64,000 bases of DNA, from NCBI RefSeq assembly GCF_016595215.1, contig NZ_JAENHK010000001.1, forward strand, positions 806,001 to 870,000, given 5' to 3'. The first letter of the stretch is position 1, and every line of letters begins with the position of its first letter. Made by a program: the position numbers and the translations under genes. Positions 34,843 to 43,665 of this stretch are shown here, piece after piece. Below the pieces are notes generated by a model. That model searched no databases. It was not told the origin of the DNA and saw nothing but the letters and a program-made list of their open reading frames with translations. This stretch comes from Chryseobacterium paridis (lineage in GTDB: Bacteria > Bacteroidota > Bacteroidia > Flavobacteriales > Weeksellaceae).

Positions 34843-36537
34843 ATGAACTACATTTGTGATATGAAAAAATATTCTTCTAAGAGAAGCATTCAGATACTTG
34901 CAAACCTTCTCCAGCAGTACGGGATTTCAGATGTTGTTATTTCTCCCGGATCGAGAAATGCACCCATTGCAATTCATTTTTCAGAGATAGATCATTTTAA
35001 CTGTTTTAGTATTGTAGATGAAAGGAGTGCCGCTTTTGTAGCTTTAGGAATGGCGAAAAGTGAGAAGAAGCCGGTTGCGATTACCTGCACCAGTGGTTCT
35101 GCGACGGTGAATTACTATCCTGCTATAACAGAAGCTTTTTATCAGAATGTCCCGCTTTTAGTGTTAACTGCTGACAGACCAGTGGATTTTGTGGATATTT
35201 TTGACGGACAGACGATCAGACAAAAGGATGTTTTTCATCAACATTCTTATGGTGACTTTCAGCTTTTAGAAGATAAAGAAGAGAATGCGGAAGATATTAA
35301 TTTTGAAACCATTAAAAAGGCGATCGAACTTTGTTTTGAAAAGCAAGGGCCTGTTCATATTAATATTCCTTTAGAAGAACCATTATATGATTTGGTTTCT
35401 GAATTGCCAACCTTTCCAACGGTTGAAAAAACCATTAAAAAGAAAGAATATGAAATTCCATCTAATCTCGTAGCGGACTGGAATACTTCACAAAGAATCA
35501 TGATCCTGGTTGGAACAAAAGATTATATTCCCGAATTGGAAAATCAATTATCTCAGCTGGTTAAAAATCATTCTGTAGTGGTTTTAAGTGAAGCCAATTC
35601 GAATGTGTATCATGAAAAGTTTTTCAGATTCATAGATCGTTATATTTTTAATTTTACTGAAGAAGACTATAAAAAATATGCTCCCGATTTGTTGATTACA
35701 GTAGGGCAGAATGTAGTTTCTAAAAAGGTAAAACAGTTTTTAAGAAAAGCACGTCCTAAGCAGCATTGGCATCTGGACGAAGTCTGGCAGCCGGATACTT
35801 ATTTTTCTTTGACCGAAAAAATTGAAGTAAAGCCAGAAATATTCTTTTCCAAGCTATTGAAATTTATTAATCTGGAGCCAAGGGCTTATTTTAACCTTTG
35901 GGATGTTTTGAGGGATAAGAAAGATGCAAAGCATGAGAAGTTTTTAAACCTTGTAGAGTTCTCTGATTTCTATTTTTTCAATAAAGCTTCACAAACGGTA
36001 CCTGAAAATTACAATATCCACTTCAGTAATAGTTCTGGAATCAGATATGCGCAATTGTTTGATTTTGGAAAGCGAAAAATGTATTGTAACCGCGGAACAA
36101 GTGGGATAGATGGATCTACCTCTACAGCGATGGGATTTGCAATCAAAAATTCTAATCCTACTCTGCTGATCACAGGTGATCTAAGTTTTTTCTATGATAT
36201 CAATGGTCTGTGGAATCAATATATTCCTCCATTTGTAAGAATTATTATTTTTAATAACGGGGAAGGAAATATCTTTAAAATTATTCCAGGACCTGGAAAT
36301 GCTAATCCAAATACGTTAGATGAGTTTATTGCAACCAAGCATCATAAGAACGCAGAGCACTTAGCTAAGCACTTTGGATTCTCATATATCAAAGTAGAAG
36401 ATGACAGAACCCTGGACAGAGTTTTGGATAACTTTTTCAAACCCGATAACCAGCCTAAAATACTTGAAATAAATACGCACGGTACAAATAGTGCAGATGT
36501 ATTGAAAGGTTATTTTGAGTTTATGAATGAGGGTTAA
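34843..36537 (+). CDS. menD: 2-succinyl-5-enolpyruvyl-6-hydroxy-3-cyclohexene-1-carboxylate synthase MenD
   Basis: A 564-residue thiamine-diphosphate enzyme of menaquinone synthesis that joins isochorismate and 2-oxoglutarate. It has the N-terminal PYR-domain motifs VISPGSRNAP, DERSAAFVALGMA and CTSGSATVNYYPA, and the C-terminal ThDP motif GDLSFFYDINGLWN. A second ATG at 34861 would remove six residues. The TACATTTG at 34849-34856 looks like a -7 box and, if used, would favour that inner start and an almost leaderless message. No other men gene is nearby. Its stop overlaps the convergent pabC stop by four bases (TTAA). Confidence 0.95.
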   Translation: MNYICDMKKYSSKRSIQILANLLQQYGISDVVISPGSRNAPIAIHFSEIDHFNCFSIVDERSAAFVALGMAKSEKKPVAITCTSGSATVNYYPAITEAFYQNVPLLVLTADRPVDFVDIFDGQTIRQKDVFHQHSYGDFQLLEDKEENAEDINFETIKKAIELCFEKQGPVHINIPLEEPLYDLVSELPTFPTVEKTIKKKEYEIPSNLVADWNTSQRIMILVGTKDYIPELENQLSQLVKNHSVVVLSEANSNVYHEKFFRFIDRYIFNFTEEDYKKYAPDLLITVGQNVVSKKVKQFLRKARPKQHWHLDEVWQPDTYFSLTEKIEVKPEIFFSKLLKFINLEPRAYFNLWDVLRDKKDAKHEKFLNLVEFSDFYFFNKASQTVPENYNIHFSNSSGIRYAQLFDFGKRKMYCNRGTSGIDGSTSTAMGFAIKNSNPTLLITGDLSFFYDINGLWNQYIPPFVRIIIFNNGEGNIFKIIPGPGNANPNTLDEFIATKHHKNAEHLAKHFGFSYIKVEDDRTLDRVLDNFFKPDNQPKILEINTHGTNSADVLKGYFEFMNEG

Positions 36538-37160
36538 ATCTCCAGATATTCTTCGCTACCAGGTAAGTTGTTGATTTTAGCAATGGGATAAATAAACATA
36601 TCATCGAAATCATTCAAAGCATTAATCAATTGGAAATGTGAAAATTGTTTAATGTTTTGTAAGGTGATTTCCATTTCTTTTATTTTCTTTTTCTTTAAAA
36701 GATTTTGTCTTTGAACGCCGTTTAAAAGATAAGTAGTTGGGGTAAACCATTCTTTACCCTTTAAGAACAAAAGGTTTGAAAATGAAGTGTCGGTAATATG
36801 ATTGTTTTTAACGATAATAATCTCTTCAGCCTTTGATTTCATCTTCATTTTTTCCAATTCTTTACGGTCTTCAAATTTGAAAGAGTAATCGAATGTATTA
36901 TTTTCTACCAATTGAAAATCCAGAATTTCCGGAATAGCATAGGGAATCATTTGTGTTCTAACCTTTTTGTCCAGGTCATAAGCGATTCTCAATTTGAAAA
37001 GGCCGTCCTCATCATGATCAAGGTTTTTAAATAATTTAGACAGGTCAATAGACCCTTCTTTTCCAAAATGGGCAAATGTTTCATTGACTCTTTTCTGATG
37101 AAGGTCCAATAAGAAGATTTCCTGATCCTCTACCTTAATGCTTTCAATAAATTGGAACAT
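36534..37160 (-). CDS. pabC: Aminotransferase class IV, 4-amino-4-deoxychorismate lyase-like
   Basis: A 208-residue PLP fold-type IV protein. It has the N-terminal R-x-N-E segment (HQKRVNETFAHFG), a likely PLP lysine region, and a C-terminal NNHITDTSFSNLLFLKG plus YLLNGVQRQNLL, as in the PabC branch. The predicted reaction splits 4-amino-4-deoxychorismate into pyruvate and p-aminobenzoate for folate. It is shorter than the usual 270 residues, mainly at the N terminus, as in other flavobacterial PabC-like proteins. Its start lies 17 bases inside the end of pabB, so the two are coupled. Confidence 0.8.
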   Translation of the reverse strand: MFQFIESIKVEDQEIFLLDLHQKRVNETFAHFGKEGSIDLSKLFKNLDHDEDGLFKLRIAYDLDKKVRTQMIPYAIPEILDFQLVENNTFDYSFKFEDRKELEKMKMKSKAEEIIIVKNNHITDTSFSNLLFLKGKEWFTPTTYLLNGVQRQNLLKKKKIKEMEITLQNIKQFSHFQLINALNDFDDMFIYPIAKINNLPGSEEYLEI

Positions 37161-38094
37161 AAATTTTATTTTTCATTTCCTGATACTCGTCTTCTAATTT
37201 GCTCATGTGTGTGATTCCGCCACCACTTTTAAAATATAATGTGTCATTCTCCTTTTCAATGAAGCGGATCATTACACAGCTATCAACGTTTTTGCCGTCA
37301 AACCAACCACAAACTCCGGTATAATATCCTCTTTCATAACCTTCCGCTTGCTGAATAATTTCCAGGGTTTTAGGCTTTGGGGCACCTAAAATAGAACCTG
37401 CTGGTAGAAGTTTTTTCATTATGCTTCCTATCTTTCCTACAAATTCCGGCTTTATATTTCCTGCAATTTCAGAGCTCATCGCATACAGGTTTTTTTGCTG
37501 TGTTTTGATAAGATCAATGTGTTGAAAGTGATTTACAGTAACTTCATCTGAAACCATACTAAGATCATTTCTAAGCAAATCTACCACGGTGTAATGTTCA
37601 GCCTTTTCCTTTTTATCATTCTTCAGGATTTCCTTTGCATTTTCTATTGACGCATCAATTGTTCCTTTCATCGGATACGTAAAAATTTTATCATCAATGA
37701 TCTTTACAAAAGTTTCCGGAGAAAAAAATACGAAAAAATCTTTATAAAAAACTTTATATTTCGCATCTGAGTGAAGAAATATCTCTTCTAAGGATAAATT
37801 TGTTTCTATTCTTGTTTTTCGTGTATAATTAACTAGATAAGAGTTTCCTAGACGAATATTTTTCTGAACTTGATCAAATCCTGTTTTGAAGTCTTCCAAG
37901 GTTTCTGGATAGGATCTCCATTCGATTTTTTTATGGAGTTCCTTGGTTTGTTTGGGTGTCGAAAATGATTGAAAATCAACTAATAAACCTGATTTTTCTA
38001 TTTCATGCTCTAAATAGATTTCAACATTCTCGCTTAGAAAGTCTATGATAAAGAAATAGGGAGTTTTCTGGCGAGAAAGCTCATCCATTTCCAT
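37144..38094 (-). CDS. pabB: Aminodeoxychorismate synthase component I (chorismate-binding, PabB-like)
   Basis: The start at 38094 gives 316 residues beginning MEMDELSRQKTPYFF. It is chosen because the TACTTTTG -7 box at 38126-38133 would put the transcript start near 38118, downstream of the longer frame's start at 38337. The chorismate-binding domain is clear: FVKIIDDKIFTYPMKGTID (abbreviated), VVDLLRNDLS and GSILGAPKPKTLEII, with a final YTGVCGWFDG. It converts chorismate plus ammonia to aminodeoxychorismate. The glutamine amidotransferase partner (PabA/TrpG) is not in the window. It forms a two-gene operon with pabC. Confidence 0.87.
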   Translation of the reverse strand: MEMDELSRQKTPYFFIIDFLSENVEIYLEHEIEKSGLLVDFQSFSTPKQTKELHKKIEWRSYPETLEDFKTGFDQVQKNIRLGNSYLVNYTRKTRIETNLSLEEIFLHSDAKYKVFYKDFFVFFSPETFVKIIDDKIFTYPMKGTIDASIENAKEILKNDKKEKAEHYTVVDLLRNDLSMVSDEVTVNHFQHIDLIKTQQKNLYAMSSEIAGNIKPEFVGKIGSIMKKLLPAGSILGAPKPKTLEIIQQAEGYERGYYTGVCGWFDGKNVDSCVMIRFIEKENDTLYFKSGGGITHMSKLEDEYQEMKNKIYVPIY

Positions 38095-38125
38095 AAATTT
38101 TTGATGATTCACTGAAAACATTCGA

Positions 38126-38133
38126 CAAAAGTA
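38126..38133 (-). promoter_or_regulatory. -7 box (TACTTTTG) of the pabB-pabC operon
   Basis: A full TAnnTTTG match 31 bases before the ATG at 38094. It lies back to back with the -7 box at 38146-38153. Confidence 0.6.
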
Positions 38134-38145
38134 CTTATTGATGTT

Positions 38146-38153
38146 TACTTTTG
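38146..38153 (+). promoter_or_regulatory. -7 box (TACTTTTG) of the membrane-protein gene at 38170
   Basis: A full TAnnTTTG match 16 bases before the ATG. Two divergent promoters are packed in under 80 bases. Confidence 0.6.
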
Positions 38154-38169
38154 CACAAAATATTTTTAC

Positions 38170-38892
38170 ATGCAGAACAAATATCCACAGAAACCGGGAA
38201 TTGATTTTATACTGAAGCAGGCATTTTTCTATTGGAATAAGACTCTGATTTTCCAACTGATGTTTTCCATCATTTACTTTGCGATATTTTTTACGGGAAT
38301 GTTCTTTTTCGCTTCCCGCTTTGGGATTTGGGGACAAAACCAGGAGTTGGCGGAAGCTTTTAAGCTGGGAACTAAAGCTTATATGGAAAAAGCAGCAGCA
38401 ATAAGTGCAACCAAAGAATATCAGAATTTCAGCTACGCTATATTGGGAACAATTGTTTTTCTTTATCCTCTAAATCTTGGTCTTTTTCAGATCTTCAGAA
38501 AAATGGATCTTAATGAGAAGATCGTGTTAGGTGATTTGTTTGCCGGATACAATGGACTTAATTTCTTTAAATATATCAGCTATTTTTTGTTTTGGTTTTT
38601 TGTCTATCTGTTGGCAGCACAAACAATTATCCTTGGAGTTGTATGGGTTTTTGTAACCATTTTCGTTGCTCCATTAATGTTTTTTGCTGATAAGAGAATT
38701 TTTGAAGCAATTAGTTTAAACTTTAAAGCATTGAAAATGTATTTTGTGGAAATAATGGTTTGCGTTATTGTTGCGTTTATATTCAAATATGCTGGTTTTG
38801 CCTTGTTTCTTGTAGGCGGGTTATTTACTTTTCCATTTTGGAATGCTATTATATATTCACTATATAAGACCGTTTTTTCAGAAAAAAATTAA
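38170..38892 (+). CDS. Integral membrane protein of unknown function, paralogue 1
   Basis: A 240-residue protein with about five or six hydrophobic segments: near residues 28-48, 88-108, 130-150, 152-172, 195-215 and 215-232. No signal peptide beyond the first helix is apparent. A GDLFAGYNGLNFFKY segment in the middle corresponds to SDLFIGYRQNFVNIL in the next gene, so the two are paralogues. Databases sometimes give such proteins a beta-carotene monooxygenase name; no sequence feature of that enzyme is seen here. Function unknown; it may be a membrane scaffold or small-molecule permease. Confidence 0.7.
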   Translation: MQNKYPQKPGIDFILKQAFFYWNKTLIFQLMFSIIYFAIFFTGMFFFASRFGIWGQNQELAEAFKLGTKAYMEKAAAISATKEYQNFSYAILGTIVFLYPLNLGLFQIFRKMDLNEKIVLGDLFAGYNGLNFFKYISYFLFWFFVYLLAAQTIILGVVWVFVTIFVAPLMFFADKRIFEAISLNFKALKMYFVEIMVCVIVAFIFKYAGFALFLVGGLFTFPFWNAIIYSLYKTVFSEKN

Positions 38893-38931
38893 ATTTTGGC
38901 ATTGTTTAATGCTTTTTTTATCAAAAAAAAT

Positions 38932-38939
38932 TAAATTTG
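38932..38939 (+). promoter_or_regulatory. -7 box (TAAATTTG) of the 38964 gene cluster
   Basis: A full TAnnTTTG match 24 bases before the ATG at 38964, with a TTG about 17 bases further upstream as a possible -33 element. Confidence 0.55.
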
Positions 38940-38963
38940 ATAAAACATTAAAAAAACTAAACA

Positions 38964-39698
38964 ATGTCTGGATTCGACGAATTTGATCAGCAAGGCTCTG
39001 TTCCTAATAGGGATACGGGTTCAATTATTTCGCACGCTTTCGAAATGTATAAAGGGGTTTTTCTTTATGCTATTGTCGCAATGATAGTGTATCTTATCGG
39101 TGGGGTTATTATTCAAACGGTTACTGGTGTTAACTCGGCTTCTATGATGGAAGAGATGAGAAATGCCGGGGATGATTTTTCTGCATTCAGTTATTGGAAT
39201 GCACCGGGATTTCCTTTATACCTTACTTTATCAGGGTTATTGGGTATTCTTCTTGCTCCATTGTATGTAGGACTAATTTTTATCGTTAATAAATACAATA
39301 CAAAGAATCCAATTGAATTTTCAGATCTATTCATTGGATATCGTCAGAATTTCGTGAATATACTGATATATAGTTTGTTATCTGGAATTATATCCAGTAT
39401 AGCTCTTTCTATTTGTGTTATTCCTTTCTTTTTTGTGTATCCTTTGTTGTTATTAGGATATCCTATTTTATTGTTTGAGAATGCTTCTGCTACTGAGGCT
39501 TTAGGAAAATCATTCAATATTGCAAAAGAGAATTATGGAACTTCCCTTGGCACTACTATTGTAGGGCTTTTAATATCTGCTGCGGGCATCGTGCTTTGTT
39601 TTATAGGAGTTATCATTACTGCTCCTTTTATTATGGTCGTAATGTATTCAGCGTATTGTGCTTTCCTAGGAAAACCAAGACAAATAATGTTTAAATAA
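38964..39698 (+). CDS. Integral membrane protein of unknown function, paralogue 2
   Basis: A 244-residue protein with a polar N terminus (MSGFDEFDQQGSVPNRDTG) and then about six hydrophobic segments. The N-terminal GSIISHAFEMYKGVFLYAI and the mid-segment SDLFIGYRQNFVNILIY are shared in form with the upstream gene. The layout, with a repeating GY..NF..I motif, recalls membrane domains attached to glycerophosphodiester phosphodiesterases, but no such enzyme is fused here. It starts a tight four-gene cluster with the AI-2E-type, DUF3820 and cupin genes (gaps of four, two and nine bases). Confidence 0.7.
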   Translation: MSGFDEFDQQGSVPNRDTGSIISHAFEMYKGVFLYAIVAMIVYLIGGVIIQTVTGVNSASMMEEMRNAGDDFSAFSYWNAPGFPLYLTLSGLLGILLAPLYVGLIFIVNKYNTKNPIEFSDLFIGYRQNFVNILIYSLLSGIISSIALSICVIPFFFVYPLLLLGYPILLFENASATEALGKSFNIAKENYGTSLGTTIVGLLISAAGIVLCFIGVIITAPFIMVVMYSAYCAFLGKPRQIMFK

Positions 39699-39702
39699 GT
39701 AT

Positions 39703-40794
39703 ATGATTAACAAGGAAAAACAAATAAGTGGTATTGCCATAAAGCAGGTATTCCTGCTTGTTATTATTTTAGTGTTGGCGGGGCTGATTTGTTTTAATCT
39801 TGCACTCTTCATACCTTCAGTATTGGGGGCTATTACCATTTATGTTGTCTGTAGGAAATATAATTTTTACCTTCAGGAGGAAAAAAAATGGAAGCCCTGG
39901 CTTGCTTCATTTGTATTAATGCTAGCAAGTTTGATTATCCTCATTTTGCCGATCTATTTTATTGCTGACCTTTTAATTGATAAATTAGGGAATGCTCAGG
40001 CTTATATGGCTAAATTCAATATATTTCTGGAGAAGATACACACTTATATCGATAATAAATTCGGGTTTGATATTTTGAGTAAAGAAAATATGGATAAAGT
40101 AAAGGGTTCAGTAGGAAAGATCTCTACTGTGGCTCTTAGTGGAACTTTTAACACGCTTACCGTTATCATGTCCATGTACTTTATTCTTTATTTCATGTTG
40201 GAAAAGCCAAGGTTATTTGAAAAAATACTTACTTCATCTGCTCCTTTAAAGAGAGCCAATGTCTCTTTGATCGGAGATAAAATGAGAAAGCTGATCATAG
40301 CGAATGCAATTGGAATTCCTGTTGTAGCTATTGGGCAGGGGGTAGTTGCTTTAATAGGGTATTTTATCTTTGGTGCTCCAAGCCCTGTATTGTTATTTGC
40401 ATTAACGGCTGCCGGGTCTATGATTCCTGTGGTTGGAGCAGCAATCGTGTATGTTCCTGTTTGTGTTTATATGATTGCAGTAGGAGATACCGGACCAGGT
40501 CTTGGTCTTGCAGTTTATTGTCTTGTTATCGTTGGATTAACGGATAATTTGTTACGCTTTACCTTACTGAAAAAGCTCGAAGATATTCATCCTCTAAATA
40601 CAGTATTCGGAATTATTATGGGAATGAACTTGTTTGGTTTTATGGGATTGATATTTGGTCCTATTTTGATCTCTCTTACCCTTTTGCTTATTCAGGTGTA
40701 TAGAAATGAATTTTCAGACAATGAAACGCATCCGGAGCTTCAACTGCCAGATAAAGATGATGATGCAGATAATAAAGTTGATTTAATACTATAA
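39703..40794 (+). CDS. AI-2E family transporter
   Basis: A 363-residue membrane protein with about eight hydrophobic helices. The family pattern is present: a pair of N-terminal helices, a soluble helical stretch with LEKIHTYIDNKFG, then TVIMSMYFILYFMLEKPR, followed by IGIPVVAIGQGVVALIGYFIFGAP and SMIPVVGAAIVYVPVCVY. The C-terminal NTVFGIIMGMNLFGFMGLIFGP is typical. The family is named after an AI-2 exporter, but many members carry other small molecules, so substrate is open. It is second in the 38964-41549 cluster. Confidence 0.85.
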   Translation: MINKEKQISGIAIKQVFLLVIILVLAGLICFNLALFIPSVLGAITIYVVCRKYNFYLQEEKKWKPWLASFVLMLASLIILILPIYFIADLLIDKLGNAQAYMAKFNIFLEKIHTYIDNKFGFDILSKENMDKVKGSVGKISTVALSGTFNTLTVIMSMYFILYFMLEKPRLFEKILTSSAPLKRANVSLIGDKMRKLIIANAIGIPVVAIGQGVVALIGYFIFGAPSPVLLFALTAAGSMIPVVGAAIVYVPVCVYMIAVGDTGPGLGLAVYCLVIVGLTDNLLRFTLLKKLEDIHPLNTVFGIIMGMNLFGFMGLIFGPILISLTLLLIQVYRNEFSDNETHPELQLPDKDDDADNKVDLIL

Positions 40795-40796
40795 TT

Positions 40797-41060
40797 GTGG
40801 AAGGAATAAACCCGGAAATATTAAAAGAAATATGTGTAGTTAAAATGCCCTTTGGGAAGCATGAAGGAACTATACTCGCCGACTTGCCAATAAGCTACCT
40901 TGAATGGTTTCATCGGCAAGGAATGCCTAAAGGAAAGCTTGGTATGCAGCTATCTACTATTTATGAAATAAAATTAAATGGTTTGATGGATCTACTTGCG
41001 CCACTTCGGGGAGGAACAGTAAACTACGACAAAATAAAAAATAAGACTTACAAATTTTAA
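40797..41060 (+). CDS. DUF3820 family protein (GTG start)
   Basis: An 87-residue soluble protein; the only reasonable start is GTG at 40797, two bases after the upstream stop codon. The core MPFGKHEGTILADLPISYLEW followed by GKLG matches the DUF3820 family, abbreviated here as FGKHEG, DLP and YLEW. Close relatives are found as stand-alone proteins in Bacteroidota; their role is unknown, although the motif resembles part of an exonuclease-associated domain. No membrane helix is present although its neighbours are membrane proteins. Confidence 0.75.
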   Translation: MEGINPEILKEICVVKMPFGKHEGTILADLPISYLEWFHRQGMPKGKLGMQLSTIYEIKLNGLMDLLAPLRGGTVNYDKIKNKTYKF

Positions 41061-41069
41061 TTATAACAG

Positions 41070-41549
41070 ATGGATTCTAAAAAACTGGTTGATATTCTAA
41101 AATTAGAGCCACATCCTGAAGGAGGATATTATAAAGAAACATACAGAAGTGAGCAAACATTAACCCTTGAAGATGGGAATATAAGAAATGTAAGTACCGC
41201 TATTTATTATTTGCTTGAAAATGAAAATAAATCTTCTTTTCATCGAATCAAGTCTGATGAATTATGGTTTTTTCACCAGGGAGAACCATTAGAAATTATT
41301 TTTATTAAAGATGGAAAATTGCATACTGTAATATTGGGAAATTCTTTAGAAAACGGAGAAGTTCCACAAGTAAGAATAGAAGCAGGTTTGTGGTTTGCAG
41401 CAAAAATTTCAAAAGGTACAGGCTATTCATTAGTTAGCTGTACAGTTGCCCCGGGGTTTGATTTTTTAGATTTTGAACTTGCAGAAAGGAATGTACTACT
41501 TCAACAATATCCTGATTTAAAAGAAGTGATTGAAGAGTTTACGCATTGA
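41070..41549 (+). CDS. Cupin domain protein (DUF985 type)
   Basis: A 159-residue cytoplasmic protein of the DUF985/cupin_5 family. It has LEPHPEGGYYKETYRS at residues 12-27, STAIYYLL, FHRIKSDELWFFHQGEPLEI with the cupin His/Glu/His pattern, and GLWFAAKIS followed by LVSCTVAPGFDF. It probably binds a small ligand or metal inside a beta-barrel; the substrate is unknown. It is the last gene of the four-gene cluster and is followed by a strong terminator at 41666-41699. Confidence 0.85.
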   Translation: MDSKKLVDILKLEPHPEGGYYKETYRSEQTLTLEDGNIRNVSTAIYYLLENENKSSFHRIKSDELWFFHQGEPLEIIFIKDGKLHTVILGNSLENGEVPQVRIEAGLWFAAKISKGTGYSLVSCTVAPGFDFLDFELAERNVLLQQYPDLKEVIEEFTH

Positions 41550-41854
41550 GAAATCTATCAATTAAAGTTGAATAGGCTGGAGGATAGCTAAATTAGGTGT
41601 TTGTATCGGCAAAGTCTGTGAGGCATTTAAAAGGAAAAGATATAAATCATAAGTTTTAAAAACTAAAAAAAGAACGACATTATCGATGTCGTTCTTTTTC
41701 GTTTTGCAGTATATTATTCTAATATTTTATAACTCAAATATATATTATTGTATAAAAGGAATTTTGTGATTGTAATTATCGGTCAATTAAGATGTTAGTG
41801 TTGTTTAGATTGTTTTTTGTGTATACATTGGGCAGAAACATTTAAACTTTTTGT
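41550..41854. other. Intergenic spacer of 305 bases
   Basis: It holds the terminator at 41666-41699. A possible promoter for the lipoprotein gene lies at 41824-41831 (TACATTGG, one base off TAnnTTTG). I see no small gene, repeat or RNA in the rest of it. Confidence 0.6.
41666..41699 (+). terminator. Terminator of the 38964-41549 cluster
   Basis: AAAAAGAACGACAT pairs with ATGTCGTTCTTTTT around a short loop, with T-runs on both sides. Confidence 0.85.
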
Positions 41855-43057
41855 ATGAAAAAAAATTATTTACTTATGGTAATGGGCCTTATTGCAGGCT
41901 CACTATTTTATTCCTGTTCTTCAGAGCTGGAAAGTGAGAACGTAAAATCACAAGATGTATCTTTAGCAAAAAGAGGTTCTAAGGATTCTCCTTGTGATTA
42001 CTTTAATTCAGCAGTTGAAAGCTCAATGCTTTCTGGGGTCAAGGCAGTGTATCTTGATAATGGTATTGCGGGCACCTGCAAGAATAATATTTTAATCTTT
42101 CCAACTTTAAAGAGTTATGAAGAAGCTATACTCATACTAGACAAAAAGATTGAAGAGAATAATAATGGTTTTGATCAACAAACTGGAAACATGACAGATG
42201 TTAAAGCTGATGATTATGCTGAACTTATCTCATTCGATGAGAACAAACCATTGATTGATTTCGAAAGGGAATTGAATTTATGTTCTTTAAGAGAATATTT
42301 GTCTGGGTTAGATGATAATTGGCTGAGCCAGCAAAAAGATAATACTTGGGATTTAAACACTTCGCCTGATGAGTATTACATTGATGATGATACGGAAAGA
42401 ACATTGTTAAGTTTCGGTTCTGAATTTATAGTTGGAGATTGTAAGAATGGGTATACCCTGTATAAAAGATATGATTGGGGATATGTCAGTTTTCCTATAA
42501 CTGATATTGGTACTACCAGCGAAGTACTGACAATCTTAAATGATATTACAAATCCTACACAGCAGCCAATTAATATTGATGGAGCAACACAAGACCAGGT
42601 TGTAGCTGGATTAAAGCCATACAGAGAGGTAAAGTATACAATTACTGCAACTAATCCTACAAACTCACAAACAGGTCAATGTAGAGGACAGGTTAAAAAT
42701 AAAGGGCAACATGTATTTAATGCTCAAAGAAGAATAGTTTGGAAACATAAATTAAAAGACGCACGTTTTCCTAATACTCCAGGAACGACATTAATGAAAA
42801 CCTATACAAGATCATATAGAAAGAAAGATGGGGGCTGGAAAAAATTTAGAGCAACTATTTTTACAGGCTATTATGGTAAAACGGCTAAACCTATTCAATG
42901 TACTGATGTGGGAGATGAACCTTTGACAGGCAAAGAAAAAAGAAGAAAGAAATTAAAAGAAAGAAGTTATATTATAGGAAATGTATCAGTAAAAAAGAAT
43001 GTATTTTTTAGTGTGCATAAACAAGAAGGAAATTCATATCAAAATGAAGTATATTAA
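41855..43057 (+). CDS. Lipoprotein of unknown function
   Basis: A 400-residue lipoprotein with a signal ending GSLFYSC (Cys21), so it is anchored in a membrane, probably the outer one. The N-terminal third has ILIFPTLKSYEEAILIL and a run of acidic residues. A middle beta-rich part includes YTLYKRYDWGYVSFPIT and REVKYTITATNPT, with a pair of cysteines (GQCRG and IQCTD). The C terminus is strongly basic (GKEKRRKKLKERSY). I recognise no family. It overlaps the beta-barrel gene that follows by 14 bases, so the two are likely made together, perhaps as a surface pair. Confidence 0.7.
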   Translation: MKKNYLLMVMGLIAGSLFYSCSSELESENVKSQDVSLAKRGSKDSPCDYFNSAVESSMLSGVKAVYLDNGIAGTCKNNILIFPTLKSYEEAILILDKKIEENNNGFDQQTGNMTDVKADDYAELISFDENKPLIDFERELNLCSLREYLSGLDDNWLSQQKDNTWDLNTSPDEYYIDDDTERTLLSFGSEFIVGDCKNGYTLYKRYDWGYVSFPITDIGTTSEVLTILNDITNPTQQPINIDGATQDQVVAGLKPYREVKYTITATNPTNSQTGQCRGQVKNKGQHVFNAQRRIVWKHKLKDARFPNTPGTTLMKTYTRSYRKKDGGWKKFRATIFTGYYGKTAKPIQCTDVGDEPLTGKEKRRKKLKERSYIIGNVSVKKNVFFSVHKQEGNSYQNEVY

Positions 43058-43622
43058 TATTAATCATAAAAGCATTGAAGATAAAGTTCTCAATGCTTTG
43101 TTTCTGTTGTTATCAATTGCTATTTATTCACAACAGTATCCTTTAAAGTTTGGGTTGAAAGGAGGGTGGAATTATTCAAATGTAAGAGCTATAGATGAAA
43201 ATGGTGATCGTTCTGGTTACAGAAGTGATATTATTGATGAAGCATATGTTGGGTTTGCATTTGAAAAACAGGTTTTAGAAAAGTCATATTTACAATCAGT
43301 TTTGCTTGTGTCTTTTACAGATCGTGTCACATTTTTAGAATTGCCAATCTATTATAAATATAATTTTTATAAGAAGTTTTCTTTTTTTGCTGGCCCAAAA
43401 CTAAATTATATCCCAGATGATGAAATTAGTCAACCTTATTATTTTAGAAGAAGATTTGGCTTGAGTGTAGACTTAGGTGTAGATTATAAACTTTCAAACC
43501 ATTTTCTCTTAGAAGGAAGTTTTTCTAAAGGACTTACAAGGCAATATGATGATTTAGCATTAACCTACTATCAAGCTCGAAGAGATGTTTATAGGGTTGG
43601 ATTAATTTATTTCTTTAACTAA
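43044..43622 (+). CDS. Small outer membrane beta-barrel protein
   Basis: A start at 43044 gives 192 residues: a short basic segment, a hydrophobic stretch (VLNALFLLLSIAIYS) and then a small barrel with alternating strands. The barrel has FGLKGGWNYSNV near the N terminus, ELPIYYKYNFYKKFSFFAGPKLNY in the middle (abbreviated) and a C-terminal aromatic strand RVGLIYFFN. This layout fits the OmpX/OmpW-like or PorT-like 'outer membrane beta-barrel' families. An earlier in-frame ATG at 42999 is less likely. A purine-rich AAGAAGGA lies 14-20 bases before the chosen start. It pairs with the overlapping lipoprotein gene. Confidence 0.75.
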   Translation: MKYININHKSIEDKVLNALFLLLSIAIYSQQYPLKFGLKGGWNYSNVRAIDENGDRSGYRSDIIDEAYVGFAFEKQVLEKSYLQSVLLVSFTDRVTFLELPIYYKYNFYKKFSFFAGPKLNYIPDDEISQPYYFRRRFGLSVDLGVDYKLSNHFLLEGSFSKGLTRQYDDLALTYYQARRDVYRVGLIYFFN

Positions 43623-43628
43623 AAAATC

Positions 43629-43662
43629 ATTGGCAGTTTTAAAAAGGGACTGCCAATTTTTT
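43629..43662. terminator. Terminator between convergent barrel and membrane-protein genes
   Basis: ATTGGCAGT pairs with ACTGCCAAT around an A-rich loop, then a run of T residues. Confidence 0.8.
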
Positions 43663-43665
43663 ATT

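Noticed and set aside
38095..38337. Longer pabB with 81 extra N-terminal residues
   Set aside because: The extension overlaps the divergent gene start and its own -7 box at 38126-38133, and has no family similarity.
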